The notes beneath the pieces were generated by a model. It had not been told where the DNA came from and made no database searches. It was given only the letters and a program-made list of their open reading frames with translations. A stretch of DNA of 27,434 nt from Candidatus Eiseniibacteriota bacterium (GTDB lineage: Bacteria > Eisenbacteria > RBG-16-71-46 > JABDJR01), in assembly GCA_013003415.1 (NCBI GenBank), contig JABDJR010000625.1:1-27434 (forward strand), in the 5' to 3' direction. The position numbers and the translations under genes were made by a program. Below, piece after piece: positions 16,772 to 23,744 of this stretch. The stretch's first letter is position 1; every line of letters starts with the position of its first letter.

Positions 16772-17470
16772 TTACTTGCGTTTCCGTCGCGCAGCGCCTA
16801 GCCCAGCAAGACCCAAGCCGAAGGTTAGCAAGGTGAGGGGCTCGGGAATCGGGGAAGCGTTTCCAGAAACTTCTCCGGTACCAAATGCTTCGAACCGCTT
16901 GTAGGTGTCCGCTCCAACGGAAGAATTACTCGGAAAGATATCAAAGTCGCTGATCTGAGTGGAAAAGGAGACCTGAACTGGAGCGTCGAGTTCAAACCCG
17001 AAGGGTAGGCTCTGACCAATGATGGCGCTGGTCGAAGCCGATCCCAACACGCTGACCTCTGCACCGCCGTTGGCCGGGTTGACGTTCACCTGGACCGGGG
17101 AATCCCAATTGAGGGTGATGCCGTCCCCGGCGTTGTTGGTATAGAGCCTGAGGCCGAAACCGCCCCCGTGGCCGAAATAGGTGCCACCGCTCGTGGTAAT
17201 GGGTCCCAGGCCTCCGATGCTCATGCCGATAGCAATATCTTGAGTCAACGTTCCTACCAGAGATCCGTTGTTGAAGAAGTTCATAGTCGCGAGAGGATCG
17301 GGGCTGAGGGCGAAAGGACTCGGAGCGGCGAGCGTTCCCCCATTGGCAAAATGGTCATAGGTCAGGTTCAAACCAGAGAACTGAATGGACAGAAGGTTGG
17401 CTGAGGCCGGAGCTACGGTGAGGGCCAGGAGCAAGAGGCCAGTGAGCGATGTCAGTAGGTGTTTTTTCAT
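16772..17470 (-). CDS. PEP-CTERM sorting domain protein, family A copy 2
   Basis: A 232-residue exported protein of the same family as the genes at 13373 and 17728. It has a signal peptide (residues 1-24, ending PASA), a mature domain with LLSIQFSGLNLTYDHF, MNFFNNGSLVGTLTQDIA, WDSPVQVNVNPANGG and PFGFELDAPVQVSFSTQIS, then IPEP at about 207 and a C-terminal hydrophobic segment with the basic end RRKRK. It carries an extra run of about ten residues (about 39-48, GTLAAPSPFA) that the other two copies lack. The ATG at 17470 is preferred over the one at 17488: copy 3 matches it there and has no counterpart to the upstream codons, which in both copies include a shared ATGGGGTA that may be the ribosome-binding site. 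Function unknown. Confidence 0.87.
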   Translation of the reverse strand: MKKHLLTSLTGLLLLALTVAPASANLLSIQFSGLNLTYDHFANGGTLAAPSPFALSPDPLATMNFFNNGSLVGTLTQDIAIGMSIGGLGPITTSGGTYFGHGGGFGLRLYTNNAGDGITLNWDSPVQVNVNPANGGAEVSVLGSASTSAIIGQSLPFGFELDAPVQVSFSTQISDFDIFPSNSSVGADTYKRFEAFGTGEVSGNASPIPEPLTLLTFGLGLAGLGAARRKRK

Positions 17471-17533
17471 CGGATTGCGATACCCCATCGGAAGCGGTAG
17501 AAGAGAGCGCGCATTTGCGGCGATTAGCGTCTC

Positions 17534-17542
17534 ATTATAGCA
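17534..17542 (-). promoter_or_regulatory. Extended -10 element for PEP-CTERM family A copy 2
   Basis: On the minus strand this reads TGCTATAAT, a perfect extended -10, about 64 bases before the ATG at 17470. It is preceded by CCCAACGGG, which is nearly the same in copy 3 (CCCATCGGG). No -35 is evident. Confidence 0.65.
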
Positions 17543-17674
17543 CCCGTTGGGCGAAATGCCGCACCTAGAGTGACTTCTGGGCGATATTTCCCGCGAGGTC
17601 TTAGCTTTACGGAGATAAGGGCCGGCTATTCTGGGGGCTAGAGAAGAGTAATCAGCCGATGAAGAGCATAAGAA

Positions 17675-17698
17675 AAGGGAGGCCGCATGGCCTCCCTT
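17675..17698 (-). terminator. Rho-independent terminator after PEP-CTERM family A copy 3
   Basis: AAGGGAGGCC (17675-17684) pairs with GGCCTCCCTT (17689-17698) across the loop GCAT. On the minus strand it is followed by TTCTTATG. It lies 30 bases after the stop of the gene at 17728. The stem is nearly the same as that at 16711, as if gene and terminator were copied together. Confidence 0.82.
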
Positions 17699-17727
17699 AA
17701 TCTATTCGCCGTGAATGTGGGGTTGTG

Positions 17728-18414
17728 CTACTTGCGTTTCCGACGTGCGGCACCAAAGCCGGCAAGACCAAGACCCAAGGTGAGCAGGGTCATGGGCTCG
17801 GGAATGGGGGATGCTTGTCCGGAGACTTCACCGGTACCGAAGGCATCGAACCATGCGTACTCGCCGCCGATGGTTGAAGCCCTTTCCGTCTCGTTGAAGT
17901 CGATGAGGCCGAAGTCGGTGATTTGGGTGGAGAAAGAGACCTGCACTGGGGCCTGGATATCGAATCCAAAGGGCAAGGCCTGGGCGATAATGTCGCTGGT
18001 GGAAGCCGAACCCAATACGCTGACGTCGGTGACACCGGCGTTTTGATTAACGTTCACCTGAATCGGGGAGTCCCAATTGAGGATGATGCCATTGGCACCG
18101 GCGTTCATAGAAAGCGTGAGCCCAAAACCAGACCCATCGCCAAAATAGGTGCCATCGCCTTGGTTAATCGTCCCAAGGTTGGCAACAAACATGCTGGCAC
18201 CGATGTCTTGAGTGAGGGTGCCCACCAAGGCACCGTCATTGAAGAAGTTCATAGTGGCCAAGGGATCCTCTCCACCAACGGTCTGCAAGTTGTTCCCGTC
18301 GTAATAGAGATTCAAACCAGAGAACTGGATGGAAAGAAGGTTAGCCGAAGCCGGAGTCACTGCGAGCGCAACTAGCAGAAGACCAGTAAGTGAAGTCAGT
18401 AGGCGTTTTCTCAT
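17728..18414 (-). CDS. PEP-CTERM sorting domain protein, family A copy 3
   Basis: A 228-residue exported protein. It has a signal peptide (residues 1-24, MRKRLLTSLTGLLL to PASA) nearly identical to copy 2. The mature domain holds LLSIQFSGLNLYYDGNN, MNFFNDGALVGTLTQDIG, NWDSPIQVNVNQNAG, GSASTSDII and PFGFDIQAPVQVSFSTQIT. The C-terminal signal has IPEP at about 203, the core LGLGLAGFG and the basic end ARRKRK. It is closer to copy 2 than to copy 1 in the signal peptide and leader, which suggests a recent local duplication. The three copies together form a small paralogous set exported by the Sec route and sorted by exosortase; the role of the mature domain is unknown. ATG 18414 is chosen by comparison with copy 2. 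Confidence 0.88.
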   Translation of the reverse strand: MRKRLLTSLTGLLLVALAVTPASANLLSIQFSGLNLYYDGNNLQTVGGEDPLATMNFFNDGALVGTLTQDIGASMFVANLGTINQGDGTYFGDGSGFGLTLSMNAGANGIILNWDSPIQVNVNQNAGVTDVSVLGSASTSDIIAQALPFGFDIQAPVQVSFSTQITDFGLIDFNETERASTIGGEYAWFDAFGTGEVSGQASPIPEPMTLLTLGLGLAGFGAARRKRK

Positions 18415-18476
18415 CGGACCATTTACCCCATAGAAGATGGTTGAAGAAGTGGATTTTTGCGGCGAATAGGCCTAAA

Positions 18477-18485
18477 AATATAGCA
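18477..18485 (-). promoter_or_regulatory. Extended -10 element for PEP-CTERM family A copy 3
   Basis: On the minus strand this reads TGCTATATT, an extended -10 about 63 bases before the ATG at 18414, preceded by CCCATCGGG as in copy 2. Further upstream is a GGGGTTTTGCCCC dyad (about 18524-18536 read on the minus strand) of unknown role. Confidence 0.58.
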
Positions 18486-18679
18486 CCCGATGGGTGGTTT
18501 GCGCAGCTCTGCATCAAATTTGGGGCAAAACCCCATCAGATAAACCGAAAATGAAGAACTCCCAGCTTATTGGAGCTCCGGAACTCTCCAAACAAGTAGG
18601 GTATCCCCGTAGCGTAGCTCGCCAGATACAATAGGCACCTGTTGCCGTTTGGACTCCCACGACCAAAGGATCTTCCGCC

Positions 18680-19969
18680 ATGCGCCACGTGTTCTTGCTT
18701 CCCCTCCTCCTCTCCTTTCTAGTTGCTCCTGTCTTGCAAGCGCGGACCTTGGTTCATGCAGGAAGTCTTATTGATGGAGTCAGCAATCAAGCCCACGGAA
18801 ACAAAACAATCATCATTGAAGGGGACAGAATTACCGGCGTTGAGGACGGATTCGTGAGCGCCGGTGCCGGCGATGAGCTGATTGATCTTTCCGGTCACAC
18901 GGTCATGCCGGGACTGATGGATATGCATACGCACCTTTGGAATCAGATGTCGAAGAAGTCTTACTCGGACAAGTTCTTCATGAACCAAACCGACTACGCG
19001 CTACGAGCAACCGTCTACGCGAAGCGCACCTTAATGGCCGGGTTCACCACAGTGCGCGATTTAGGCGACGATGGCGTGGTTGTGGTATCGCTTCGTAACG
19101 CCATCAACAAAGGTTGGGTTGAAGGCCCGCGCATTTACACCGCAGGCAAGTCGTTGGCGACAACGGGCGGCCATGCGGATCCCACCAACGGCGTAAACAT
19201 CAAACTCAAAGGCGACCCTGGTCCGAAGGAAGGCGTCGTCAACGGCCCCGATGACGCGGCCAAAGCGGTGCGTCAGCGCTACAAAGATGGCGCGGACTTG
19301 ATCAAGCTCACCGCCACCGGTGGCGTGTTGAGTTTGGCCAAGAGTGGTCAGAACCCACAGTTCTCGGTTGAAGAACTGGAGGCCATTGTAAAGACCGCGA
19401 ACGACTATGAGTTGACGGTGGCCGTTCATGCTCACGGAGCGGAGGGTATGCTGCGTGCGGTGAAGGCAGGCGTAACGTCCATCGAGCATGGGACATACAT
19501 GACCGACGAAGTGATGCGCGAAATGAAGAAGCGCGGCACCTACTATGTGCCGACCATTCTTGCGGGGGACTTCGTGGCGGAGAAGGCGAAAGACGAAACC
19601 TACTTTCCTCCCATCGTGCGTCCTAAAGCGGCCAAGATCGGTCCTGTGATTCAGGGCACGTTTGCCAAAGCTTATGCGGCGGGTGTGAACATCGCCTTCG
19701 GCACCGACAGCGGCGTTTCCGAGCACGGTGACAACGCTCAGGAGTTCAGCCTCATGGTGGCCGGAGGCATGCCACCCATGGAAGCGATTCAATCTGCCAC
19801 CATGGAAGGAGCCAAGCTTCTGCGCATCGACGACGAACTCGGGAGCGTCGAGAAGGGCAAGATCGCTGATCTTGTAGCGGTAGAAGGCGACCCCCTGGCC
19901 AACATCAAATTGCTCGAAGACATCAAGTTTGTGATGAAGGCCGGAGTGGTTTTCAAGGCTGCCAAGTAG
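18680..19969 (+). CDS. Exported metal-dependent amidohydrolase (imidazolonepropionase/Xaa-Pro dipeptidase-like)
   Basis: A 429-residue hydrolase of the amidohydrolase superfamily with a signal peptide (residues 1 to about 21, ending LQA), so it acts in the periplasm or outside. Metal-binding features are visible in order: HTH at 83-85, a Lys at about 209 in ADLIKLTATGG (candidate carboxylated lysine), H250 in VAVHAHG, H270 in SIEHGTYM and D343 in FGTDSG. The GFTTVRDLG and TGGHADP blocks match the branch often annotated as Xaa-Pro or organophosphate-hydrolysing prolidase-like enzymes. The substrate is not certain; acyl-amino acids or dipeptides are plausible. AAGGA lies 9 bases before the ATG and a TACAAT -10 about 50 bases before. 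Divergent from PEP-CTERM copy 3; no operon partner. Confidence 0.9.
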   Translation: MRHVFLLPLLLSFLVAPVLQARTLVHAGSLIDGVSNQAHGNKTIIIEGDRITGVEDGFVSAGAGDELIDLSGHTVMPGLMDMHTHLWNQMSKKSYSDKFFMNQTDYALRATVYAKRTLMAGFTTVRDLGDDGVVVVSLRNAINKGWVEGPRIYTAGKSLATTGGHADPTNGVNIKLKGDPGPKEGVVNGPDDAAKAVRQRYKDGADLIKLTATGGVLSLAKSGQNPQFSVEELEAIVKTANDYELTVAVHAHGAEGMLRAVKAGVTSIEHGTYMTDEVMREMKKRGTYYVPTILAGDFVAEKAKDETYFPPIVRPKAAKIGPVIQGTFAKAYAAGVNIAFGTDSGVSEHGDNAQEFSLMVAGGMPPMEAIQSATMEGAKLLRIDDELGSVEKGKIADLVAVEGDPLANIKLLEDIKFVMKAGVVFKAAK

Positions 19970-20076
19970 TTTGTCGAATCTGGCCATTATTTAAGCGTAT
20001 GTGACTTTCTCGCGCCGCTTCGAGTCTTGAAGGACAAGAGATAACGTCTCGTCCGTCCATGACAAGGAGCGAGCCC

Positions 20077-20460
20077 ATGATTGACAACACGCTTTTCCAT
20101 GAAACCTGTGGAATCGTCAACTCACGTGTCCGTCTCACCGTAGGTAAGGCTGGGCTCAAGGAACAACCTGTTGGTGAAACCGCAAAGTTTAGGGTGCCGG
20201 TTGAAATCCAGTTTCCTCTTGGGCCATGTCAGGGTCACGAATGTACCGTCACCGTGAGCCGCCAATGGGTTGCATTGGTTGAGAAGTATTTCGGTTCCCG
20301 ATTTGTGGCCACTTTTGTCCGGAGGATTGTCCAGGCAAAGCTCACCGAGGACATCCACAACCACCGGCCCGCCCAGGCCCGGATCCACATTGGATTGCGG
20401 ACTCGGGTCCCTTCCGACTTGGGTTTCAAGAATCCTCTGCTCATCACGCTGGAACCTTAG
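20077..20460 (+). CDS. Conserved-looking hypothetical protein, 127 residues
   Basis: I do not recognise this protein. It has no signal peptide or membrane span and is predicted soluble. It alternates strand-like segments (FRVPVEIQFPLG, ECTVTVSRQWVAL, ARIHIGLRT, NPLLITLEP) with one likely helix (ATFVRRIVQAKLTED) and has a Cys pair in GPCQGHEC, which might bind metal. The start at ATG 20077 has GGAG 7 bases upstream; an earlier in-frame ATG at 20059 lacks a site and precedes it. It stands alone between the amidohydrolase and PEP-CTERM family B genes. A long antisense frame (20122-20481) covers it, but the plus strand has the better start. Confidence 0.6.
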   Translation: MIDNTLFHETCGIVNSRVRLTVGKAGLKEQPVGETAKFRVPVEIQFPLGPCQGHECTVTVSRQWVALVEKYFGSRFVATFVRRIVQAKLTEDIHNHRPAQARIHIGLRTRVPSDLGFKNPLLITLEP

Positions 20461-20623
20461 GCTCGTTCCCACCCGGACCACTTGACCGAAGCTAGCTCCT
20501 TACTGGTCGTTCTCAAATTGCCCGGCTTTTGGGTGAACTTCCCCAGTCTCTTTAGGCAATGGGTGAAAGTCCACGCTGTGTGCTTTTTGTGTGCCTTATA
20601 GGTTTTGAGCTTCTTTTTGTGTT

Positions 20624-20632
20624 TGCTACGAT
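20624..20632 (+). promoter_or_regulatory. Extended -10 element for PEP-CTERM family B copy 1
   Basis: TGCTACGAT, 26 bases before the ATG at 20659. A weak -35 (TTGAGC) lies 16 bases upstream at 20605. It matches the TGCTA element before the other PEP-CTERM genes of the window. Confidence 0.5.
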
Positions 20633-20658
20633 TTGGTTCCACCACTAGAGGAGACATC

Positions 20659-21270
20659 ATGAGGTACTTAAAATTTGTTGCGCTATCGGCGTTGCTGGCT
20701 TGTCTGACTGTCGCTCCCGCAAGCGCACTAACAAGTGTTTTCAATCTAAGCGAGTTTACGGGGACGTCGGCAGACGTTCGCGTTGAGATTGATGACAGCA
20801 TTTTCTTAGACATGATTCAGGTTACGGTTGAGGTCGTAGCCAATCCAAACATTGGCGATATTCGTGGCGTGTTTTTTAACATCGATGGCGCGATACCCGC
20901 ACTCGTGAGCGCCGATATCACCGGCGCTGACGTCACAGGACTTGGCTTCGATACCAACAATCTCGGCAATGGAGCGAACCTAAATCCGCACGCCCCGTTC
21001 GATCTCGGAGTAGAAATCGGAACACAGGGGATCGGTTTTGATGACATTCAAACAACCACCTTCACCATTGCGGATAAAGGGGTATTGACCGCGGGCAGCT
21101 TCACCGAAATAGGCGCTCGGCTCACCAGCGTTGGGCTTGACGGATCAAGCCGCGAAGGGAGCTCAAAACTTTCGGGAACTTCAGAAACTCCCATCCCCGA
21201 GCCGGCTACGATGACCTTGCTTGTTGGCGGCTTGCTTGCGGGCGGGGCCATGCGGCGGCGTCGCAGTTAA
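20659..21270 (+). CDS. PEP-CTERM sorting domain protein, family B copy 1
   Basis: A 203-residue exported protein. It has a signal peptide (residues 1 to about 23, ending PASA) and a mature domain rich in Asp, Thr and Gly with strand-like runs, including SVFNLSEFTGTSADVRV, QVTVEVVANPNIGDIRGVFF, DTNNLGNGANL and DLGVEIGTQGIGFDDIQ. The C-terminal sorting signal has IPEPATM at about 179, the core LLVGGLLAGGA and the basic end RRRRS. AGAGGAG precedes the ATG closely. It is a tandem paralogue of the gene at 21603. The many acidic Gly-rich turns could bind calcium, but no known motif is seen. Exosortase processing is inferred from the tail alone. Probably monocistronic: a terminator follows at 21360. 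Confidence 0.88.
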   Translation: MRYLKFVALSALLACLTVAPASALTSVFNLSEFTGTSADVRVEIDDSIFLDMIQVTVEVVANPNIGDIRGVFFNIDGAIPALVSADITGADVTGLGFDTNNLGNGANLNPHAPFDLGVEIGTQGIGFDDIQTTTFTIADKGVLTAGSFTEIGARLTSVGLDGSSREGSSKLSGTSETPIPEPATMTLLVGGLLAGGAMRRRRS

Positions 21271-21297
21271 CTGTGTAGAGAACCGGTTTAGAGCAAT

Positions 21298-21317
21298 TCA
21301 CCTGGTGCCTCAGGTGA
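21298..21317 (+). other. Conserved 3'-UTR hairpin, copy 1
   Basis: TCACCTG (21298-21304), loop GTGCCT, CAGGTGA (21311-21317), 28 bases after the stop of family B copy 1. It matches the hairpin at 22239 in position and loop sequence, with one compensatory pair change (C-G for T-A). There is no T run after it, so it is not a terminator by itself. Confidence 0.6.
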
Positions 21318-21359
21318 GCGATGTTGCATCAAGCAATCTGTGGTGAGAAACAGAGAGAC

Positions 21360-21380
21360 GGGACCCAGTATTTGGGTCCC
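21360..21380 (+). terminator. Rho-independent terminator after family B copy 1
   Basis: GGGACCCA (21360-21367) pairs with TGGGTCCC (21373-21380) across the loop GTATT and is followed by TTTTTCTTG. Confidence 0.85.
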
Positions 21381-21566
21381 TTTTTCTTGTTTTTTGTTGT
21401 CATCGACCTAATCGAGGCAATCCGCTTGCTATTCCAATTTATCCTAGTTTAGCCAAATATTTGTATGATTCCGAAGTTCGACGCTCCGTCTTTGGTCTGA
21501 GTTTCAAGAATTCGCCCTAAGTAGTGGAAGAAGATGCACTTGACGTTCTGAAATGCACGATTCTTT

Positions 21567-21575
21567 TGCTAGAAT
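21567..21575 (+). promoter_or_regulatory. Extended -10 element for PEP-CTERM family B copy 2
   Basis: TGCTAGAAT, 27 bases before the ATG at 21603, the same distance as in copy 1. A TTGACG at 21540 is 24 bases away, too far for a standard -35. Confidence 0.52.
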
Positions 21576-21602
21576 GCCCAGCCACCGCTAGAGGAGGCAC
21601 AC

Positions 21603-22211
21603 ATGAAGAAACTACGATACCTTGGGCCTATTGCCCTACTGGCCTGCTTGGTTGTAATCCCAGCAAATGCAATGGCCAGTGTTTTCAATCTCAGTCCTTT
21701 TACCGGAGCCTCGGCAGATGTGAGGGTCCTACTCGATGATACCGTGTTCCTGGATAAGATCCAGGTGACGGTTGAAGTGATACCTAATCCCAATATTGGT
21801 GATATTCGCGGTGTCTATTTCAATCTGGGGATGACGAATCCTCTGGTTAGAACCGATATCGTTGGGGCCGACATTACGGACTTTGGGACAGATACAAACA
21901 ATCTCGGAGCGGGAACGAACATGCTTCCCGATACTCCGTACGATTTGGGTGTAGAGATTGGAACAAACGGAATAGGTCAAGATGACATCCAAAGAACGGT
22001 GTTCACTATTAACGATAAAGGGGTTCTAACGACCAGTAGCTTTATCGAATTTGGTGTTCGTCTTAGTAGCGTCGGCGAGGAGGGATCTAGCCGGGAAGAA
22101 AGCTCAAAGCTTTCGGGAACTCCCCAGACCCCAATACCCGAGCCGGCTACGATGTCTCTGTTGATTGGTGGCTTGCTTGCGGGTGGCGTTTTGCGCCGGC
22201 GTCGCAAGTAG
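21603..22211 (+). CDS. PEP-CTERM sorting domain protein, family B copy 2
   Basis: A 202-residue exported protein, tandem paralogue of the gene at 20659 and alignable along its full length. It has a signal peptide (MKKLRYLGPIALLACL to about residue 23), then SVFNLSPFTGASADVRV, QVTVEVIPNPNIGDIRGVYF, DTNNLGAGTNM, DLGVEIGTNGIGQDDIQ, the Ser-rich GSSREESSKLSG stretch, IPEPATM at about 178, the core LLIGGLLAGGV and the basic end RRRRK. AGAGGAGG lies 5 bases before the ATG. Its promoter element, 3' hairpin and terminator also match copy 1 in order and spacing, so the whole transcription unit was duplicated. Function of the mature domain is unknown. Confidence 0.88.
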   Translation: MKKLRYLGPIALLACLVVIPANAMASVFNLSPFTGASADVRVLLDDTVFLDKIQVTVEVIPNPNIGDIRGVYFNLGMTNPLVRTDIVGADITDFGTDTNNLGAGTNMLPDTPYDLGVEIGTNGIGQDDIQRTVFTINDKGVLTTSSFIEFGVRLSSVGEEGSSREESSKLSGTPQTPIPEPATMSLLIGGLLAGGVLRRRRK

Positions 22212-22238
22212 CTACGTAGATTGCTAGTCTGAAATAAC

Positions 22239-22258
22239 TCACTTGGTGCCTCAAGTGA
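22239..22258 (+). other. Conserved 3'-UTR hairpin, copy 2
   Basis: TCACTTG (22239-22245), loop GTGCCT, CAAGTGA (22252-22258), 28 bases after the stop of family B copy 2. Compared with 21298, the loop is identical and the one changed stem pair is compensated on the other side. Confidence 0.6.
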
Positions 22259-22302
22259 AGACATCTATAGACTGATCCAACAAAAGTGGTGGAAAATAGA
22301 AG

Positions 22303-22327
22303 CAGGGATTCAATTTTTGAGTCCCTG
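22303..22327 (+). terminator. Rho-independent terminator after family B copy 2
   Basis: CAGGGATTCA (22303-22312) pairs with TGAGTCCCTG (22318-22327), with one G-T wobble, across the loop ATTTT and is followed by TTTTCTTT. Confidence 0.85.
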
Positions 22328-22424
22328 TTTTCTTTGCCTATCAGCCGATCGCGGTTGTGGAGGCAATGGATCACGAGGTGGTCACTGGGTGATCGCACCT
22401 GTAGAATCGTGGTCGCAACTCTTG

Positions 22425-22514
22425 GGAGGGATGGCCGAGTCCGGTTTAAGGCACTGGTCTTGAAAACCAGCAAACCGAAAGGTTTCGTGGGTTCGAATCC
22501 CACTCCCTCCGCCA
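22425..22514 (+). tRNA. tRNA-Ser (anticodon TGA)
   Basis: The acceptor stem GGAGGGA (22425-22431) pairs with TCCCTCC (22504-22510). The anticodon arm CTGGT-CTTGAAA-ACCAG carries TGA. The long variable arm CAAACCGAAAGGTTTCG is typical of class II serine tRNA. The T arm is GTGGG-TTCGAAT-CCCAC, the discriminator is G511 and CCA is encoded at 22512-22514. It decodes UCA and related serine codons. Several short open frames crossing it are spurious. Confidence 0.96.
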
Positions 22515-22591
22515 TTTAGAATTAGCAAAGAGGTGTTGGGCCTGGATCACGCAGAGAACCGGTGAACCCTCGGGGAGCGAAGCGAGTCCGA

Positions 22592-22610
22592 GAATCCCAC
22601 TCCCTCAGCC
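22592..22610 (+). repeat. Partial copy of the tRNA-Ser 3' end
   Basis: GAATCCCACTCCCTCAGCC matches 18 of 19 bases of the tRNA 3' end at 22495-22513. It lies 97 bases downstream, just after a CTCGG...CCGAG inverted repeat (22569-22592). It could be an integration-site (att-like) trace or a decayed second tRNA; no integrase gene is in the window. Confidence 0.6.
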
Positions 22611-22733
22611 GCTGCAGAACGCGCTGGCAACCTATCCTAGGGCCCGTGAGCCTGCTATTCTCCAGTTCGTATCAGTTTGACCATCGGTCCCGCCTGGCCA
22701 CCAACAGAACGACTCTCCACAGCGAGTTTTCTC

Positions 22734-23744
22734 ATGAGTGAATCCACGATTCCGTCCTACGAAGGTGAAGACCTCCGCGGTCACGATTTTTCTGGGCAGC
22801 CTCTCGCCGAATCCAATTTTGAGGATGCTGATCTCACTGGCGCAATCTTCAGCGGCTGCAATCTTCAAGGGGCCAACTTCCGTGGGGCGAGCCTTGAAGA
22901 GGCCTCTTTTGTCGGCGCCGATCTTTCCCGAGCTTGTTTGGCTCAAGCATCACTTGCGAATGCTGATTTTACCGACGCAACCATGGTTCACATGGATCTG
23001 AGTGAGTGTTCCCTTTCCGATTTGGACTGGAAGGGAAGAAACCTCAAGGGTTGCCGTTTTGAAATGACCCACTTCAGAGACGTGTCTTTCCGAGGCACGA
23101 AGCTTGAAGAGGCCTTCTTTGAGGATGCGTACTTTTCCGGATGCGACTTCAGCTTGGCTGTTCTTCGAGGTGCGAACTTCCACAGTAGCCATTGGGAGAA
23201 GTGTGACGTGCTCGAAGCCGATCTCACGGACGCCCTCCTGACCGACGTGGTCATAAATGAAGTTCGGCTCAATGGCTCGACACTCAAGAAAGCAAATCTA
23301 GAAAACGGCGAGTGGGTTCAGTGCGATATGGGTCTCTGCCAGTTCACCAACTGCAATCTAGAGGGGATCTCCCTCCAGCGTTCCACTGCACAAGGGAGTG
23401 AGTTTCAAAACTGTGAAGCGCCCGACGCCGTCATCGAGTTCTCAGATCTCTCTAGAGTCATGATGACCGAGACAAGTTTGCGACGGGCGAGTTTGGTGGG
23501 GTCGAACCTTGAAGGCATCCGGTTCTCCAAAGTACTTTTGGCCGAGGCGGATCTGTTTTGGACCGACATCGATCGTGAAAGCCTTTCAGGGTTCGGGGGA
23601 GAACACATTCGTTGGCCGGCCCCTCTGCCATCAGCGGTCGGTCCTTCTCAGACGCCACCCAACATCAAACCCAAGCGTCAATACCCGGAAGCTCTAACCG
23701 AAGATCAGCGCAAACTGTTCCTAAGTGGAGTCAAGAATGGGTAA
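22734..23744 (+). CDS. Pentapeptide-repeat protein, partner of the PAAR-Rhs effector
   Basis: A 336-residue protein made almost entirely, from about residue 10 to 290, of pentapeptide repeats of the A(D/N)Lxx type, for example FEDADLTGAIFSGCNLQGAN and later ANFHSS and LTDALLTD blocks. These fold as a right-handed quadrilateral beta-helix. The tail (about 295-336) is Pro-rich and does not repeat. No signal peptide is seen, so it is cytoplasmic. Its stop overlaps the start of the PAAR-Rhs gene by 8 bases, so the two are translationally linked. Pentapeptide proteins are encoded beside DUF2169 and PAAR genes in many T6SS loci and are suspected to help effector loading, but the mechanism is inferred. 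DNA-gyrase-protecting pentapeptide proteins (Qnr type) are a less likely alternative given this context. Start ATG 22734 is preferred; its ribosome-binding site is weak. Confidence 0.87.
   Translation: MSESTIPSYEGEDLRGHDFSGQPLAESNFEDADLTGAIFSGCNLQGANFRGASLEEASFVGADLSRACLAQASLANADFTDATMVHMDLSECSLSDLDWKGRNLKGCRFEMTHFRDVSFRGTKLEEAFFEDAYFSGCDFSLAVLRGANFHSSHWEKCDVLEADLTDALLTDVVINEVRLNGSTLKKANLENGEWVQCDMGLCQFTNCNLEGISLQRSTAQGSEFQNCEAPDAVIEFSDLSRVMMTETSLRRASLVGSNLEGIRFSKVLLAEADLFWTDIDRESLSGFGGEHIRWPAPLPSAVGPSQTPPNIKPKRQYPEALTEDQRKLFLSGVKNG

Larger units (their letters stand above)
21271..21602 (+). other. Gene-free spacer between the two family B genes
   Basis: No gene is supported in these 332 bases. 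They hold the 3' hairpin of copy 1 (21298), its terminator (21360) and the extended -10 of copy 2 (21567). An open frame at 21524-21739 runs into copy 2 in another frame and is not credible. Confidence 0.7.

Noticed and set aside
19061..19987. 308-residue open frame on the minus strand
   Set aside because: Lies wholly antisense to the amidohydrolase gene, whose catalytic motifs are intact; no ribosome-binding site or recognisable domain.
21540..21575. TTGACG as the -35 of the family B copy 2 promoter
   Set aside because: The spacing to TAGAAT is 24 bases, too long for a sigma-70 promoter.
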